NCBI RefSeq assembly: GCF_000721605.1
Contig: NZ_JOIZ01000019.1
Coordinates: 310,001 to 374,000, forward strand
DNA: 64,000 nt
DNA from: Streptomyces sp. NRRL S-37
Lineage (GTDB): Bacteria; Actinomycetota; Actinomycetes; Streptomycetales; Streptomycetaceae
Direction of reading: 5' to 3'
Shown here: positions 1-8,453 of the stretch, piece by piece
Layout: each line of letters opens with the position of its first letter
How positions within the stretch are numbered: the first letter of the stretch is position 1
The notes under the pieces: model-generated
What the model saw: the letters and a program-made list of their open reading frames with translations, nothing else
What the model was told of the DNA's origin: nothing
The model's database searches: none
Position numbers and translations under genes: made by a program

Positions 1-1064
1 CCCGCGGCACGCGCGCGTGCCTCCGGGTTCGTCCGGCGCCACTCGGCCTCCTCGGCCTCCTGCAGGGCCCGCTCCACGGCGTGCATCCGGCCCTCGACCT
101 TCGGGCGGGCGTCCCGCGGCACATGGCCGATGGCCTCCCAGCGCTCGTTGATCCCGCGGAACGCGGCCCGCGCGGCCTTCAGTTCCGTGATCGGCAGGAG
201 CTTCTCGGCCTCCTCGGCCAGCTCCTCCTTGAGCTTGAGGTTCTCGGCCTGCTCCGCGTCCCGCTCGGCGAAGACCGAGCTGCGGGCGGCGAAGAAGACG
301 TCCTGGGCGCCGCGGAAGCGGTTCCACAGGTCGTCCTCGTGCTCGCGCTGGGCGCGGCCCGCGGCCTTCCACTCCGCCATCAGGTCGCGGTAGCGGGCGG
401 CCGTCGGCCCCCAGTCCGTCGAGCCCGACAGCGACTCGGCCTCCGCGACCAGCCGCTCCTTGGTCTGACGGGCCTCCTCACGCTGCGCGTCCAGCTGCGC
501 GAAGTGCTGCTTGCGCCGCTTGGAGAACGCCGACCGCGCGTGCGAGAACCGGTGCCACAGCTCGTCGTCCGACTTGCGGTCCAGCCGCGGCAGACCCTTC
601 CAGGTGTCCACCAGCGCCCGCAGCCGCTCACCGGCGGCCCGCCACTGGTCGGACCGCGCCAGCTCCTCCGCCTCGACGACCAGCGCCTCCTTGGCGTGCC
701 GCGCCTCGTCGGACTGCTTGGCCCGCTGCGCCTTGCGCTCCTCGCGGCGCGCCTCCACCAGCTCCACGAGCTTGTCCAGCCGGGCCCTGAGGGCCTCCAG
801 GTCGCCGACCGCGTGGTGCGCGTCCACCTGCTCGCGCAGGTGCCCGATCGCGGCCTGGGCGTCCTTGGACGACAGGTCGGTGGTCTTCACTCGCTTCTCG
901 AGGAGGCCGATCTCGACAACCAGGCCCTCGTACTTGCGCTCGAAGTAGGCCAGCGCCTCCTCGGGGGAGCCGGCCTGCCAGGAACCGACGACCTGCTCGC
1001 CGTCGGCCGTACGCACGTACACGGTCCCCGTCTCGTCGACGCGGCCCCACGGGTCGCTGCTCAC
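1..1064 (-). CDS. DUF349 domain protein (C-terminus beyond left edge)
   Basis: Reverse-strand gene starting at a GTG (1064-1062) with a GGAGGAG ribosome site just upstream. It is open through the left edge, so about 354 N-terminal residues are visible and the C-terminus is missing. The protein is highly charged and largely helical. It carries at least two DUF349 repeats, recognisable by the pattern W-x-G-L/R, D-D-x-L-W-x-R-F, then F-(S/F)-x-R-R/S (about residues 140-195 and 215-270). The molecular function of DUF349 proteins is not established. Nothing in the sequence suggests an enzyme: there is no signal peptide, membrane segment or catalytic motif. Family call is firm, role unknown. Confidence 0.85.
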   Translation of the reverse strand, partial: MSSDPWGRVDETGTVYVRTADGEQVVGSWQAGSPEEALAYFERKYEGLVVEIGLLEKRVKTTDLSSKDAQAAIGHLREQVDAHHAVGDLEALRARLDKLVELVEARREERKAQRAKQSDEARHAKEALVVEAEELARSDQWRAAGERLRALVDTWKGLPRLDRKSDDELWHRFSHARSAFSKRRKQHFAQLDAQREEARQTKERLVAEAESLSGSTDWGPTAARYRDLMAEWKAAGRAQREHEDDLWNRFRGAQDVFFAARSSVFAERDAEQAENLKLKEELAEEAEKLLPITELKAARAAFRGINERWEAIGHVPRDARPKVEGRMHAVERALQEAEEAEWRRTNPEARARAA

Positions 1065-1139
1065 AGCGCCTCCTCCACATGATGCCGTCGAGGGGGCCTC
1101 GAAGCTCCCCCGGGCATCGTCCACAGTTTCGTCACGGCC

Positions 1140-1175
1140 AACATAGGCGACCGACGGGATGCCTGTCCGCATCCC
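1140..1175 (-). promoter_or_regulatory. Candidate promoter and small inverted repeat upstream of the DUF349 gene
   Basis: On the reverse strand, CGGACA (1169-1164) and TATGTT (1145-1140) are separated by 18 bp and could serve as -35/-10 for the DUF349 gene. A perfect 7-bp inverted repeat (GGGATGC/GCATCCC, 1156-1175) overlaps the -35 and could be an operator or a weak terminator for the upstream cyclophilin gene. The elements are seen; their role is inferred. Confidence 0.3.
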
Positions 1176-1202
1176 GCGCGACCGAAATTTCGCAGTTGGG
1201 GG

Positions 1203-2024
1203 TCAGGATTTGGTGACGGTCGCCTTGTCGATCACGACCGTCGCGTTGGGCGCCCCGTCACCCGCTCCGGTGTTCTCCCCGGCGTCGGCGATCTTCTTCA
1301 GCACCTTCATGCCGGCGTCCGAGATGGTCCCGAACGGGGTGTAGCTGGGCGGAAGCTGACTGTCCTGGTAGACCAGGAAGAACTGGCTGCCACCGCTGTT
1401 CGCCTGCCCGGTGTTGGCCATCGCGACCGTGCCCGCCGGGTAGATGTTGTCCTTCAGGCTTTTGTCCTTCAGGTTCTCGTCCGGGATCGTGTAGCCGGGA
1501 CCGCCGGTGCCGGTGCCCGTCGGGTCACCGCACTGCAGCACGTAGATGCCACTCGTGGTGAGCCGGTGGCACTTGCTGTGGTCGAAGTAGCCCTTCTTCG
1601 CCAGGAAGTCGAACGAGTTGACCGTGTGCGGGGCCGCCGACGCCTTCAGCGCCACGTCGATCCCGCCACAGGTCGTGTCCAGCTTCAGCGTGTACTTCGC
1701 CGACTTGTCGATGGCGACCGCCGGCTCCTTCTTCCAGGTCTCCGTCTTGACCTTGCCCTCGGCGGGCTTGTCGCACGGGTCCGGAGCCTTGCTGGTCGGC
1801 GCGGCGCTCGGCGTGACCTCCGCGTTCGCGTTGGTCTTGTCGTCGCCCTGCTCCAGCGCCCCGGTCGCGTACAGCGCGCCGCTGCCCACGAGGACCACAC
1901 CGAGCACGGACGCGATCACCGAGTTGCGCACCCGCGACTTCCGCCGTGCTTCGGTGCGCCGCTGCTGCTGCCGCAAGAACTTCTCCCGGGCGAGCTGACG
2001 CCGCCGCTGCTCCTGGCTGACCAC
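1203..2024 (-). CDS. Membrane-anchored cyclophilin-type peptidyl-prolyl cis-trans isomerase
   Basis: 273 aa from a GTG with GAGGAGAGAA about 9 nt upstream. The basic N-terminus (residues 1-33) is followed by one hydrophobic segment (about 34-56), a linker rich in A/T/P, then a cyclophilin domain (about 100-270). Family signatures are visible: the catalytic Arg context CHRL, the QCGDPTGTGTGGPGY stretch and ANSGGSQFF. It should catalyse proline isomerisation on the outer face of the membrane during folding of secreted proteins. There is no lipobox Cys, so it looks signal-anchored rather than a lipoprotein. It lies divergent to the hydrolase gene at 2209. Confidence 0.93.
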   Translation of the reverse strand: MVSQEQRRRQLAREKFLRQQQRRTEARRKSRVRNSVIASVLGVVLVGSGALYATGALEQGDDKTNANAEVTPSAAPTSKAPDPCDKPAEGKVKTETWKKEPAVAIDKSAKYTLKLDTTCGGIDVALKASAAPHTVNSFDFLAKKGYFDHSKCHRLTTSGIYVLQCGDPTGTGTGGPGYTIPDENLKDKSLKDNIYPAGTVAMANTGQANSGGSQFFLVYQDSQLPPSYTPFGTISDAGMKVLKKIADAGENTGAGDGAPNATVVIDKATVTKS

Positions 2025-2208
2025 CGGATTCTCTCCTCATGCGTCTCGTGTGCCGGCCGGTACGCGTGCGTGCGTGCGGTGAGCCGACCGCCTGCGTGTG
2101 CCCCGTACCGTATATGGGTTCGCTGAGGAATCGGCAGCGCCGGTAGGCTCTGACCACGGGCGCAGCCCCGTCGCAAGCCTCCCGTACCGACACAAACGAA
2201 GGACGATC

Positions 2209-2919
2209 GTGCTCATTGCCGGGTTCCCCGCCGGGGCCTGGGGGACGAACTGTTATCTCGTCGCCCCCGCCGCCGGTGAGGAGTGCGTGATCATCGACCC
2301 GGGCCACCAGGCCGCCGACGGTGTGGCGGAGGCGGTCCGCAAGCACCGGCTCAAGCCCGTCGCCGTCGTCCTCACCCACGGCCACATCGACCACGTCGCC
2401 TCGGTCGTCCCGGTGTGCGGAGCGCACGACGTACCGGCCTGGATCCACCCCGAGGACCGGTACATGATGCGCGACCCCGAGAAGGGCATCGGCCGCGCCA
2501 TCGGCATGCCGCTGATGGGCGAGCTGACGGTGGGGGAGCCGGACGACGTCAGGGAGCTCACCGACGGCACGCGACTGGACCTCGCGGGCCTCACGTTCTC
2601 CGTCGCGCACGCGCCGGGCCATACCAAGGGGTCGGTGACCTTCGGCCTGCCCGAGACGGCGGACATCCCGCCGGTCATGTTCTCGGGCGACCTGCTGTTC
2701 GCCGGCTCCATCGGACGCACCGACCTGCCGGGTGGCTCCATGGACGACATGCTCGAGTCCCTGGTCCGCGTGTGCCTGCCGCTCGACGACTCGACCGTGG
2801 TGCTGTCCGGCCACGGCCCCCAGACGACCATCGGCCAGGAGCGCGCCACCAACCCGTATCTGCGGCAGGTGGCCGCCGGCCAGGGAGCCACCACCGAGGC
2901 TCCCCGACGAGGAATGTGA
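2209..2919 (+). CDS. Metallo-beta-lactamase fold hydrolase (glyoxalase II-like)
   Basis: 236 aa; GTG chosen because it follows CGAAGGAC and begins the conserved [17 protein letters not shown] strand. The zinc-binding signature H57-x-H59-x-D61-H62 (THGHIDH) is intact, with further ligands in [16 protein letters not shown] and LSGHGPQT. This ligand set matches the glyoxalase II/persulfide dioxygenase branch of the MBL superfamily, which hydrolyses or oxidises thioester and thiol adducts. The exact substrate cannot be read from sequence. It ends 11 bp before hisS and is probably cotranscribed with it. A TAGGCT -10-like box lies at 2144-2149. Confidence 0.88.
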   Translation: MLIAGFPAGAWGTNCYLVAPAAGEECVIIDPGHQAADGVAEAVRKHRLKPVAVVLTHGHIDHVASVVPVCGAHDVPAWIHPEDRYMMRDPEKGIGRAIGMPLMGELTVGEPDDVRELTDGTRLDLAGLTFSVAHAPGHTKGSVTFGLPETADIPPVMFSGDLLFAGSIGRTDLPGGSMDDMLESLVRVCLPLDDSTVVLSGHGPQTTIGQERATNPYLRQVAAGQGATTEAPRRGM

Positions 2920-2930
2920 CGAGACCTTCC

Positions 2931-4193
2931 GTGAGCACCTTCAAGGCCCCCAAGGGCACGTACGACCTGATCCCGCCGGACAGCGCCAAGTACCTCGCCG
3001 TCCGCGAGGCCATCGCCGCCCCGCTGCGGGGCTCCGGCTACGGCTACATCGAGACGCCCGGCTTCGAGAACGTCGAGCTGTTCGCGCGTGGTGTCGGCGA
3101 GTCCACCGACATCGTCACCAAGGAGATGTACGCCTTCGAGACCAAGGGCGGCGACCGGCTCGCCCTGCGCCCCGAGGGCACCGCCTCCGTGCTGCGCGCG
3201 GCCCTGGAGGCCAACCTGCACAAGGCGGGCAACCTCCCGGTCAAGCTCTGGTACTCCGGCTCGTACTACCGCTACGAGCGCCCCCAGAAGGGCCGTTACC
3301 GCCACTTCTCCCAGGTCGGCGCCGAGGCGATCGGCGCGGAGGACCCGGCGCTCGACGCCGAGCTGATCATCCTCGCCGACCAGGCGTACCGCTCGCTGGG
3401 CCTGCGGAACTTCCGCATCCTGCTCAACAGCCTCGGCGACAAGGAGTGCCGCCCGGTGTACCGGGCCGCGCTGCAGGACTTCCTGCGCGGCCTCGACCTG
3501 GACGAGGACACGCTGCGCCGCGCGGAGATCAACCCGCTGCGCGTCCTGGACGACAAGCGCGAGTCGGTGCAGAAGCAGCTCACCGGCGCGCCCCTGCTGC
3601 GCGACTACCTCTGCGACGCCTGCAAGGCGTACCACGAGGAGGTCCGCGAGCTGATCACGGCGGCGGGCGTGGTCTTCGAGGACGACCCCAAGCTGGTCCG
3701 CGGCCTCGACTACTACACCCGGACGACCTTCGAGTTCGTCCACGACGGCCTCGGCTCCCAGTCCGCGGTGGGCGGCGGCGGCCGCTACGACGGCCTGTCC
3801 GAGATGATCGGCGGCCCCGCGCTGCCGTCCGTCGGCTGGGCCCTGGGCGTCGACCGCACCGTGCTGGCCCTGGAGGCGGAGGGCGTCGAGCTCGAACTCC
3901 CCGCCACCACCAGCGTGTTCGCCGTCCCGCTCGGCGACGAGGCCCGCCGGGTGCTGTTCGCGAAGGTCATCGAACTGCGCAAGAACGGCGTGGCCGCGGA
4001 CTTCTCCTACGGCGGCAAGGGCCTCAAGGCCGCGATGAAGGCCGCCAACCGCTCGGGCGCCCGCTACGCCCTGGTGCTGGGCGACCGCGACCTCGCCGAG
4101 GGCGTGGTGCAGCTCAAGGACATGGAGTCCGGCGAGCAGACGGCGGTCGGCGTCAACGAGATCGTGGCGGAGCTGGAGTCACGGCTCGGCTGA
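2931..4193 (+). CDS. hisS: Histidyl-tRNA synthetase
   Basis: 420 aa, the usual size for bacterial HisRS, from GTG 2931. Class II synthetase motifs are present: motif 2 in [15 protein letters not shown], the histidine-specific [13 protein letters not shown] loop, and motif 3 [15 protein letters not shown] sequence near residue 305. The C-terminal anticodon-binding domain (about residues 325-420) contains the [20 protein letters not shown] segment. It charges tRNA-His in the cytoplasm. A perfect stem-loop terminator follows 11 bp after the stop. Confidence 0.97.
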   Translation: MSTFKAPKGTYDLIPPDSAKYLAVREAIAAPLRGSGYGYIETPGFENVELFARGVGESTDIVTKEMYAFETKGGDRLALRPEGTASVLRAALEANLHKAGNLPVKLWYSGSYYRYERPQKGRYRHFSQVGAEAIGAEDPALDAELIILADQAYRSLGLRNFRILLNSLGDKECRPVYRAALQDFLRGLDLDEDTLRRAEINPLRVLDDKRESVQKQLTGAPLLRDYLCDACKAYHEEVRELITAAGVVFEDDPKLVRGLDYYTRTTFEFVHDGLGSQSAVGGGGRYDGLSEMIGGPALPSVGWALGVDRTVLALEAEGVELELPATTSVFAVPLGDEARRVLFAKVIELRKNGVAADFSYGGKGLKAAMKAANRSGARYALVLGDRDLAEGVVQLKDMESGEQTAVGVNEIVAELESRLG

Positions 4194-4204
4194 CCCGTCG
4201 TACC

Positions 4205-4248
4205 GGCGAAGGCGCCGGTGCCCCGCGCGGGGCACCGGCGCCTTCGCC
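4205..4248 (+). terminator. Perfect stem-loop terminator after hisS
   Basis: A 20-bp perfect inverted repeat (arms 4205-4224 and 4229-4248) closed by a 4-nt GCGC loop. It has no long T-tract, as is common for Streptomyces terminators. It ends the MBL-hisS unit. Confidence 0.85.
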
Positions 4249-4452
4249 GTCAACACCTGCGGGCGATTCACCCGGCCGGATGATCCTGAGCGGAGCATGT
4301 GCACGGCCGTCCCCCGGACGGCGGCCGAAACCGCACGCCCACGGGCGAACGCCGGTACGCACTTATGTCCGCACAACGGCGAACCCACAGTCCCGTACGG
4401 CACAATGGCCCTGCCCGAAGCAGGTCCACACCCCAGTGACGGAATCGGCGTG

Positions 4453-5121
4453 ATGAGCAAGACGACAGTCAGGGACGTCGACATGGATCCCGAACCCCCG
4501 GCCGCACCGCAGCGGGCCGCCTCCGCGCCGCGCACGGAGGGCGCGAGCCGGGCCTTCGCCCTGCTCATGGTGATCACCGGCGCCGCCGGTGTGCTCGCCG
4601 CGTGGGTGATCACGCTCGACAAGTTCAAACTGCTCGAGGCCAAGGTCAAGGGCGAGACGTTCGTCCCCGGGTGCAGCCTCAACCCCGTCGTCTCCTGCGG
4701 CAGCGTCATGGAGAGCGACCAGGCCTCCGTCTTCGGCTTCCCCAACCCGATGCTCGGCCTGGTCACCTACGGCATCGTCGTCTGCGTCGGCATGAGCCTG
4801 CTCGCCCGGGCCCGCTTCCCGCGCTGGTACTGGCTCACCTTCAACGCGGGCACGCTCTTCGGCGTCTGCTTCTGCGCCTGGCTGATGTTCCAGTCCCTGT
4901 ACCGGATCAACGCCCTGTGCCTGTGGTGCAGCCTGGCCTGGGTCGCCACGATCATCATGTTCTGGTACGTGACGTCGTTCAACGTCCGTCAGGGCTTCCT
5001 GCCCGCCCCCGGCTGGCTGAAGAGCTTCTTCGGCGAGTTCACCTGGGTCATGCCGGTCCTGCACATCGGCATCATCGGCATGCTGATCCTGACCCGCTGG
5101 TGGGAGTTCTGGACCAGCTGA
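4453..5121 (+). CDS. Vitamin K epoxide reductase (VKOR) family membrane protein
   Basis: 222 aa; ATG 4453 chosen (a GTG lies directly upstream at 4450). After a soluble N-terminus of about 35 residues there are four to five hydrophobic segments. VKOR hallmarks are present: a first Cys pair region GCSLNPVVSCGSVM, followed by FPNPMLGLVTYG, and the catalytic CxxC in ALCLWCSLAW. Bacterial VKOR homologues reoxidise DsbA-type thiol oxidases with quinone and replace DsbB in actinobacteria, which is the likely role here. No thioredoxin-fold partner is fused or adjacent. Confidence 0.92.
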   Translation: MSKTTVRDVDMDPEPPAAPQRAASAPRTEGASRAFALLMVITGAAGVLAAWVITLDKFKLLEAKVKGETFVPGCSLNPVVSCGSVMESDQASVFGFPNPMLGLVTYGIVVCVGMSLLARARFPRWYWLTFNAGTLFGVCFCAWLMFQSLYRINALCLWCSLAWVATIIMFWYVTSFNVRQGFLPAPGWLKSFFGEFTWVMPVLHIGIIGMLILTRWWEFWTS

Positions 5122-5152
5122 CCGCTCGCCCCGGGCTGTCGGTGCGGTGCCT

Positions 5153-5158
5153 TAGGGT
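5153..5158 (+). promoter_or_regulatory. -10 box implying leaderless rarA mRNA
   Basis: TAGGGT, a perfect TAGRRT -10, ends 6 nt before the GTG start at 5165, and no ribosome-binding site is present between them. Transcription would begin at or next to the start codon. No good -35 is seen. Confidence 0.45.
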
Positions 5159-5164
5159 TTCAGC

Positions 5165-6520
5165 GTGGAGCCCGACCTGTTCACCGCCGCAGCAGAAGAA
5201 CGCCAGGAGAAGGACCCGACCGGCAGCCCCCTGGCGGTCCGGATGCGCCCGCGTACCCTCGACGAGGTGGTGGGCCAGCAACACCTGCTGAAGCCGGGCT
5301 CCCCCCTGCGCAGACTGGTCGGTGAGGGCGCCTCGGGCCCCGCGGGCCCCTCCTCGGTGATCCTCTGGGGCCCGCCCGGCACCGGCAAGACGACCCTGGC
5401 CTACGTCGTCTCCAAGGCCACCAACAAGCGCTTCGTCGAGCTGTCGGCGATCACCGCGGGCGTCAAGGAGGTCCGCGCGGTCATCGACGGCGCCCGCCGC
5501 GCCTCCGGCGGGTACGGCCAGGAGACCGTCCTCTTCCTCGACGAGATCCACCGCTTCAGCAAGGCCCAGCAGGACTCCCTGCTCCCGGCCGTGGAGAACC
5601 GCTGGGTCACCCTGATCGCCGCGACCACCGAGAACCCCTACTTCTCGGTCATCTCCCCGCTGCTCTCCCGCTCCCTCCTCCTCACCCTCGAACCGCTCAC
5701 CGACGACGACATCCGGGACCTGCTGAAGCGCGCCCTCACCGACGAGCGGGGCCTGAAGGGCGCCGTCACCCTCCCCGAGGACACCGAGAACCACCTCCTG
5801 CGCATCGCCGGCGGCGACGCCCGCCGCGCGCTGACCGCCCTGGAGGCCGCCGCGGGGGCCGCGCTCGACAAGGGCGAGCCGGAGATAACCCTGGCCACGC
5901 TGGAGGAGACGGTCGACCGGGCCGCGGTGAAGTACGACCGCGACGGCGACCAGCACTACGACGTCGCCAGCGCCCTGATCAAGTCCATCCGCGGTTCCGA
6001 CGTGGACGCCGCCCTGCACTACCTGGCCCGCATGATCGAGGCCGGCGAGGACCCCCGCTTCATCGCCCGCCGCCTGATGATCTCCGCCAGCGAGGACATC
6101 GGCCTCGCCGACCCGAACGCGCTGCCGATCGCCGTCGCCGCCGCCCAGGCCGTCGCCATGATCGGCTTCCCCGAGGCCGCCCTCACCCTCAGCCACGCCA
6201 CCATCGCCCTCGCCCTCGCCCCCAAGTCCAACGCCGCCACCACCGCGATCGGCGCCGCCCTGGACGACGTACGCAAGGGGCTGGCCGGACCCGTGCCGTC
6301 CCACCTCCGGGACAGCCACTACAAGGGCGCGACGAAGCTCGGGCACGGCAAGGGCTACACCTACCCGCACGACCTGCCCGAGGGCATCGCCGCACAGCAG
6401 TACGCGCCGGACGCCCTGAAGGACCGCACGTACTACGAGCCCACCCGGCACGGCGCGGAGGCGCGGTACGCGGACGCGGTGGAGTGGACCAGGAAGCACC
6501 TCGGTCGGAAGCGGTCCTGA
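5165..6520 (+). CDS. rarA: Replication-associated recombination protein A (RarA/MgsA AAA+ ATPase)
   Basis: 451 aa. AAA+ module with Walker [10 protein letters not shown] (about residue 63-71), Walker B FLDEIHRF, sensor 1 in AATTENPYF and the RarA signature [11 protein letters not shown]. The C-terminal oligomerisation/clamp-loader-like domain contains the family motif [19 protein letters not shown]. RarA acts at stalled replication forks, opening duplex ends and interacting with SSB. The start is GTG 5165; the lack of a ribosome site and the adjacent TAGGGT box suggest leaderless expression. Confidence 0.95.
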   Translation: MEPDLFTAAAEERQEKDPTGSPLAVRMRPRTLDEVVGQQHLLKPGSPLRRLVGEGASGPAGPSSVILWGPPGTGKTTLAYVVSKATNKRFVELSAITAGVKEVRAVIDGARRASGGYGQETVLFLDEIHRFSKAQQDSLLPAVENRWVTLIAATTENPYFSVISPLLSRSLLLTLEPLTDDDIRDLLKRALTDERGLKGAVTLPEDTENHLLRIAGGDARRALTALEAAAGAALDKGEPEITLATLEETVDRAAVKYDRDGDQHYDVASALIKSIRGSDVDAALHYLARMIEAGEDPRFIARRLMISASEDIGLADPNALPIAVAAAQAVAMIGFPEAALTLSHATIALALAPKSNAATTAIGAALDDVRKGLAGPVPSHLRDSHYKGATKLGHGKGYTYPHDLPEGIAAQQYAPDALKDRTYYEPTRHGAEARYADAVEWTRKHLGRKRS

Positions 6521-6820
6521 CCACCCTGTAGAATCTGCCGGAGTGCTGAGTCCCGTGTCCGGCTCCGGTCGGCGCCTCAGGCGGGACACCCAGCCGGATC
6601 TTCGATCCAGGAGCGTCGCGCACCGTCGTAGGTGTCGCGGGCAGCCCACCACCCCCGTCAGTCCCGGGACCGGTCGGTGGGCCGTTCGTGTGCTGCACGT
6701 ATGTGCCCAGTCCAGGGGAGCGGCTGCCCACCAGGCCCCTCGCGGGCCCGATGGGAATTCCCCGGCTGCGGATGCGACCTCCCGTAACCCTGAGGCAGCC
6801 GAAAAGGAAAAGGAAGAGAA
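6521..6820 (+). promoter_or_regulatory. Promoter and about 280-nt leader of rpsD
   Basis: The 300 bp between rarA and rpsD contain no convincing gene. A TAGAAT -10-like box at 6529-6534 would give a leader of about 280 nt, ending in a purine-rich ribosome site (AAAGGAAAAGGAAGAGAAG) directly before the rpsD GTG. A leader this long before a primary rRNA-binding protein gene fits autoregulation by S4, but I do not recognise the known Firmicutes S4 motif. Confidence 0.4.
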
Positions 6821-7435
6821 GTGGCGAACCAGTCCCGCCCCAAGGTCAAGAAGTCGCGTGCCCTCGGCATCGCGCTGACCCCGAAGGCCGTCAAGTACTT
6901 CGAGGCCCGTCCCTACCCGCCGGGTGAGCACGGCCGCGGCCGCAAGCAGAACTCGGACTACAAGGTCCGTCTGCTGGAGAAGCAGCGTCTGCGCGCGCAG
7001 TACGACATCTCCGAGCGTCAGCTCGTCCGCGCCTACGAGCGTGCCTCCAAGGTGCAGGGCAAGACCGGTGAGGCCCTGATCATCGAGCTCGAGCGCCGTC
7101 TCGACGCGCTGGTCCTGCGTTCGGGCATCGCCCGCACGATCTACCAGGCCCGCCAGATGGTCGTCCACGGCCACATCCAGGTCAACGGCAAGAAGGTCGA
7201 CAAGCCCTCCTTCCGTGTCCGCCCGGACGACGTGGTGCAGGTCCGCGACCGTTCCAAGGAGAAGACCCTCTTCACGATCGCCCGTGAAGGCGGCTTCGCC
7301 CCCGATGGTGAGACCCCGCGCTACCTCCAGGTGAACCTCAAGTCCCTGGCGTTCCGCCTGGACCGTGAGCCGAACCGCAAGGAGATCCCGGTGATCTGCG
7401 ACGAGCAGCTCGTCGTCGAGTACTACGCCCGCTGA
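6821..7435 (+). CDS. rpsD: 30S ribosomal protein S4 (cysteine-free form)
   Basis: 204 aa. It binds 16S rRNA early in 30S assembly. The N-terminal region, where zinc-binding S4 proteins carry four cysteines, has none: the start [16 protein letters not shown] is followed by [14 protein letters not shown]. The S4 RNA-binding domain (about residues 93-155) includes [20 protein letters not shown] and [17 protein letters not shown]. The only Cys is near the C-terminus (VICDEQ). GTG start with a strong purine-rich ribosome site. It stands alone rather than in the alpha operon, as is usual in Streptomyces. Confidence 0.97.
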   Translation: MANQSRPKVKKSRALGIALTPKAVKYFEARPYPPGEHGRGRKQNSDYKVRLLEKQRLRAQYDISERQLVRAYERASKVQGKTGEALIIELERRLDALVLRSGIARTIYQARQMVVHGHIQVNGKKVDKPSFRVRPDDVVQVRDRSKEKTLFTIAREGGFAPDGETPRYLQVNLKSLAFRLDREPNRKEIPVICDEQLVVEYYAR

Positions 7436-7573
7436 CCCCAGCAGGCGCGCGGTATCCCGAACCCGCCGTCTCCCCGCCCCTTCGGGCGGGCGAGGCGGCG
7501 GGTTCGTCGTCGCCTCCCGCGACTCCGGCGGTGGCGGACGGTAATCCGGTACGGAGTCCCGTCACCGGCGCGA

Positions 7574-7579
7574 TAGGCT
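7574..7579 (+). promoter_or_regulatory. Candidate -10 box for the DUF948-alaS run
   Basis: TAGGCT fits the TASVDT -10 pattern and lies about 60 bp upstream of the DUF948 start, after rpsD and its short GC-rich trailer. No matching -35 is evident. Confidence 0.3.
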
Positions 7580-7633
7580 CGACCCACGACTTTCTCGATG
7601 TTCAGGCGCGTTTCAAGGGAGCGGGTGCACACA

Positions 7634-8077
7634 GTGTCCGGTGGCGAGGTGGCCGGAATCCTGGTGGCCGTGTTCTGGGCGATCCTGGTCTCCTTCCTCG
7701 CCGTCGCGCTGGCGAGGCTGGCCCAGACGCTCCGGGCGACCACCAGGCTGGTGGCGGACGTGACCGACCAGGCCGTCCCCCTGCTGGCGGACGCCTCGGC
7801 GGCGGTGCGTTCCGCGCAGACCCAGCTCGAACGGGTCGACGCGATCGCCTCCGACGTCCAGGAGGTCACCTCCAACGCCTCCGCGTTGTCGACCACCGTG
7901 GCCTCCACCTTCGGCGGCCCCCTGGTCAAGGTCGCCGCCTTCGGCTACGGAGTGCGCCGCGCCGTCAGCGGCCGCAAGGACGAGACCCCGGCCAGGGAGC
8001 CGAGGCGCGACGTGATCGTGGGCCGCACCGTCCCGGGCGCGCGGCGTGACAAGCGGACCCGGGGAAAGAGGGACTGA
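7634..8077 (+). CDS. DUF948 membrane-associated protein
   Basis: 147 aa from GTG 7634; an alternative GTG at 7625 sits only 3 nt after the GGGAG site. One N-terminal membrane segment (ILVAVFWAILVSFLAVALARL) is followed by an amphipathic, probably coiled-coil helix (about residues 30-95: ADVTDQAVPLLADASAAVRSAQ and so on), typical of DUF948. The C-terminus is basic. No enzymatic motif. It is 7 bp upstream of the next small gene and in the same unit as alaS, an arrangement I expect in Streptomyces. Function unknown. Confidence 0.8.
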   Translation: MSGGEVAGILVAVFWAILVSFLAVALARLAQTLRATTRLVADVTDQAVPLLADASAAVRSAQTQLERVDAIASDVQEVTSNASALSTTVASTFGGPLVKVAAFGYGVRRAVSGRKDETPAREPRRDVIVGRTVPGARRDKRTRGKRD

Positions 8078-8084
8078 CCCAGCG

Positions 8085-8453
8085 ATGTTCCGCCGAACGT
8101 TCTGGTTCACCACCGGCGTCGCCGCCGGCGTGTGGGCCACCACCAAGGTCAACCGCAAGATCAAGCAGTTGACGCCCGAGCACCTCGCCGTCAGCGCGGC
8201 GAACAAGGCGATCGAGGCCGGCGGCCGGCTCAAGGACCGCGCGGTCGACTTCGCGCTCGAGGTCCGCGACAACATGGCCCGGCGCGAGGCCGAACTGGGC
8301 GACGCGCTCGGCCTGGCCGCCCCCGTCGACCGCGAACTCCCCGCCCCCCGCGGCTACGCCGTCATCGAGAACCGCACCACCCCCAAGTACGTCGAGGGCC
8401 CGACGCACCCGACGTATCCGACGTACCCGTACAACCGGAATGAGGACCACTGA
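8085..8453 (+). CDS. Small conserved protein with N-terminal hydrophobic segment (DUF6167-like)
   Basis: 122 aa from ATG 8085, preceded by AAAGAGGGA. The N-terminus [25 protein letters not shown] is a short hydrophobic stretch followed by basic residues, then a helical region ([27 protein letters not shown]) and a proline/tyrosine tail ([10 protein letters not shown]). The stop overlaps the alaS start (TGATG), so its translation is coupled to alaS. Function unknown; I assign it to the DUF6167-type family from memory of its sequence. Confidence 0.75.
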   Translation: MFRRTFWFTTGVAAGVWATTKVNRKIKQLTPEHLAVSAANKAIEAGGRLKDRAVDFALEVRDNMARREAELGDALGLAAPVDRELPAPRGYAVIENRTTPKYVEGPTHPTYPTYPYNRNEDH

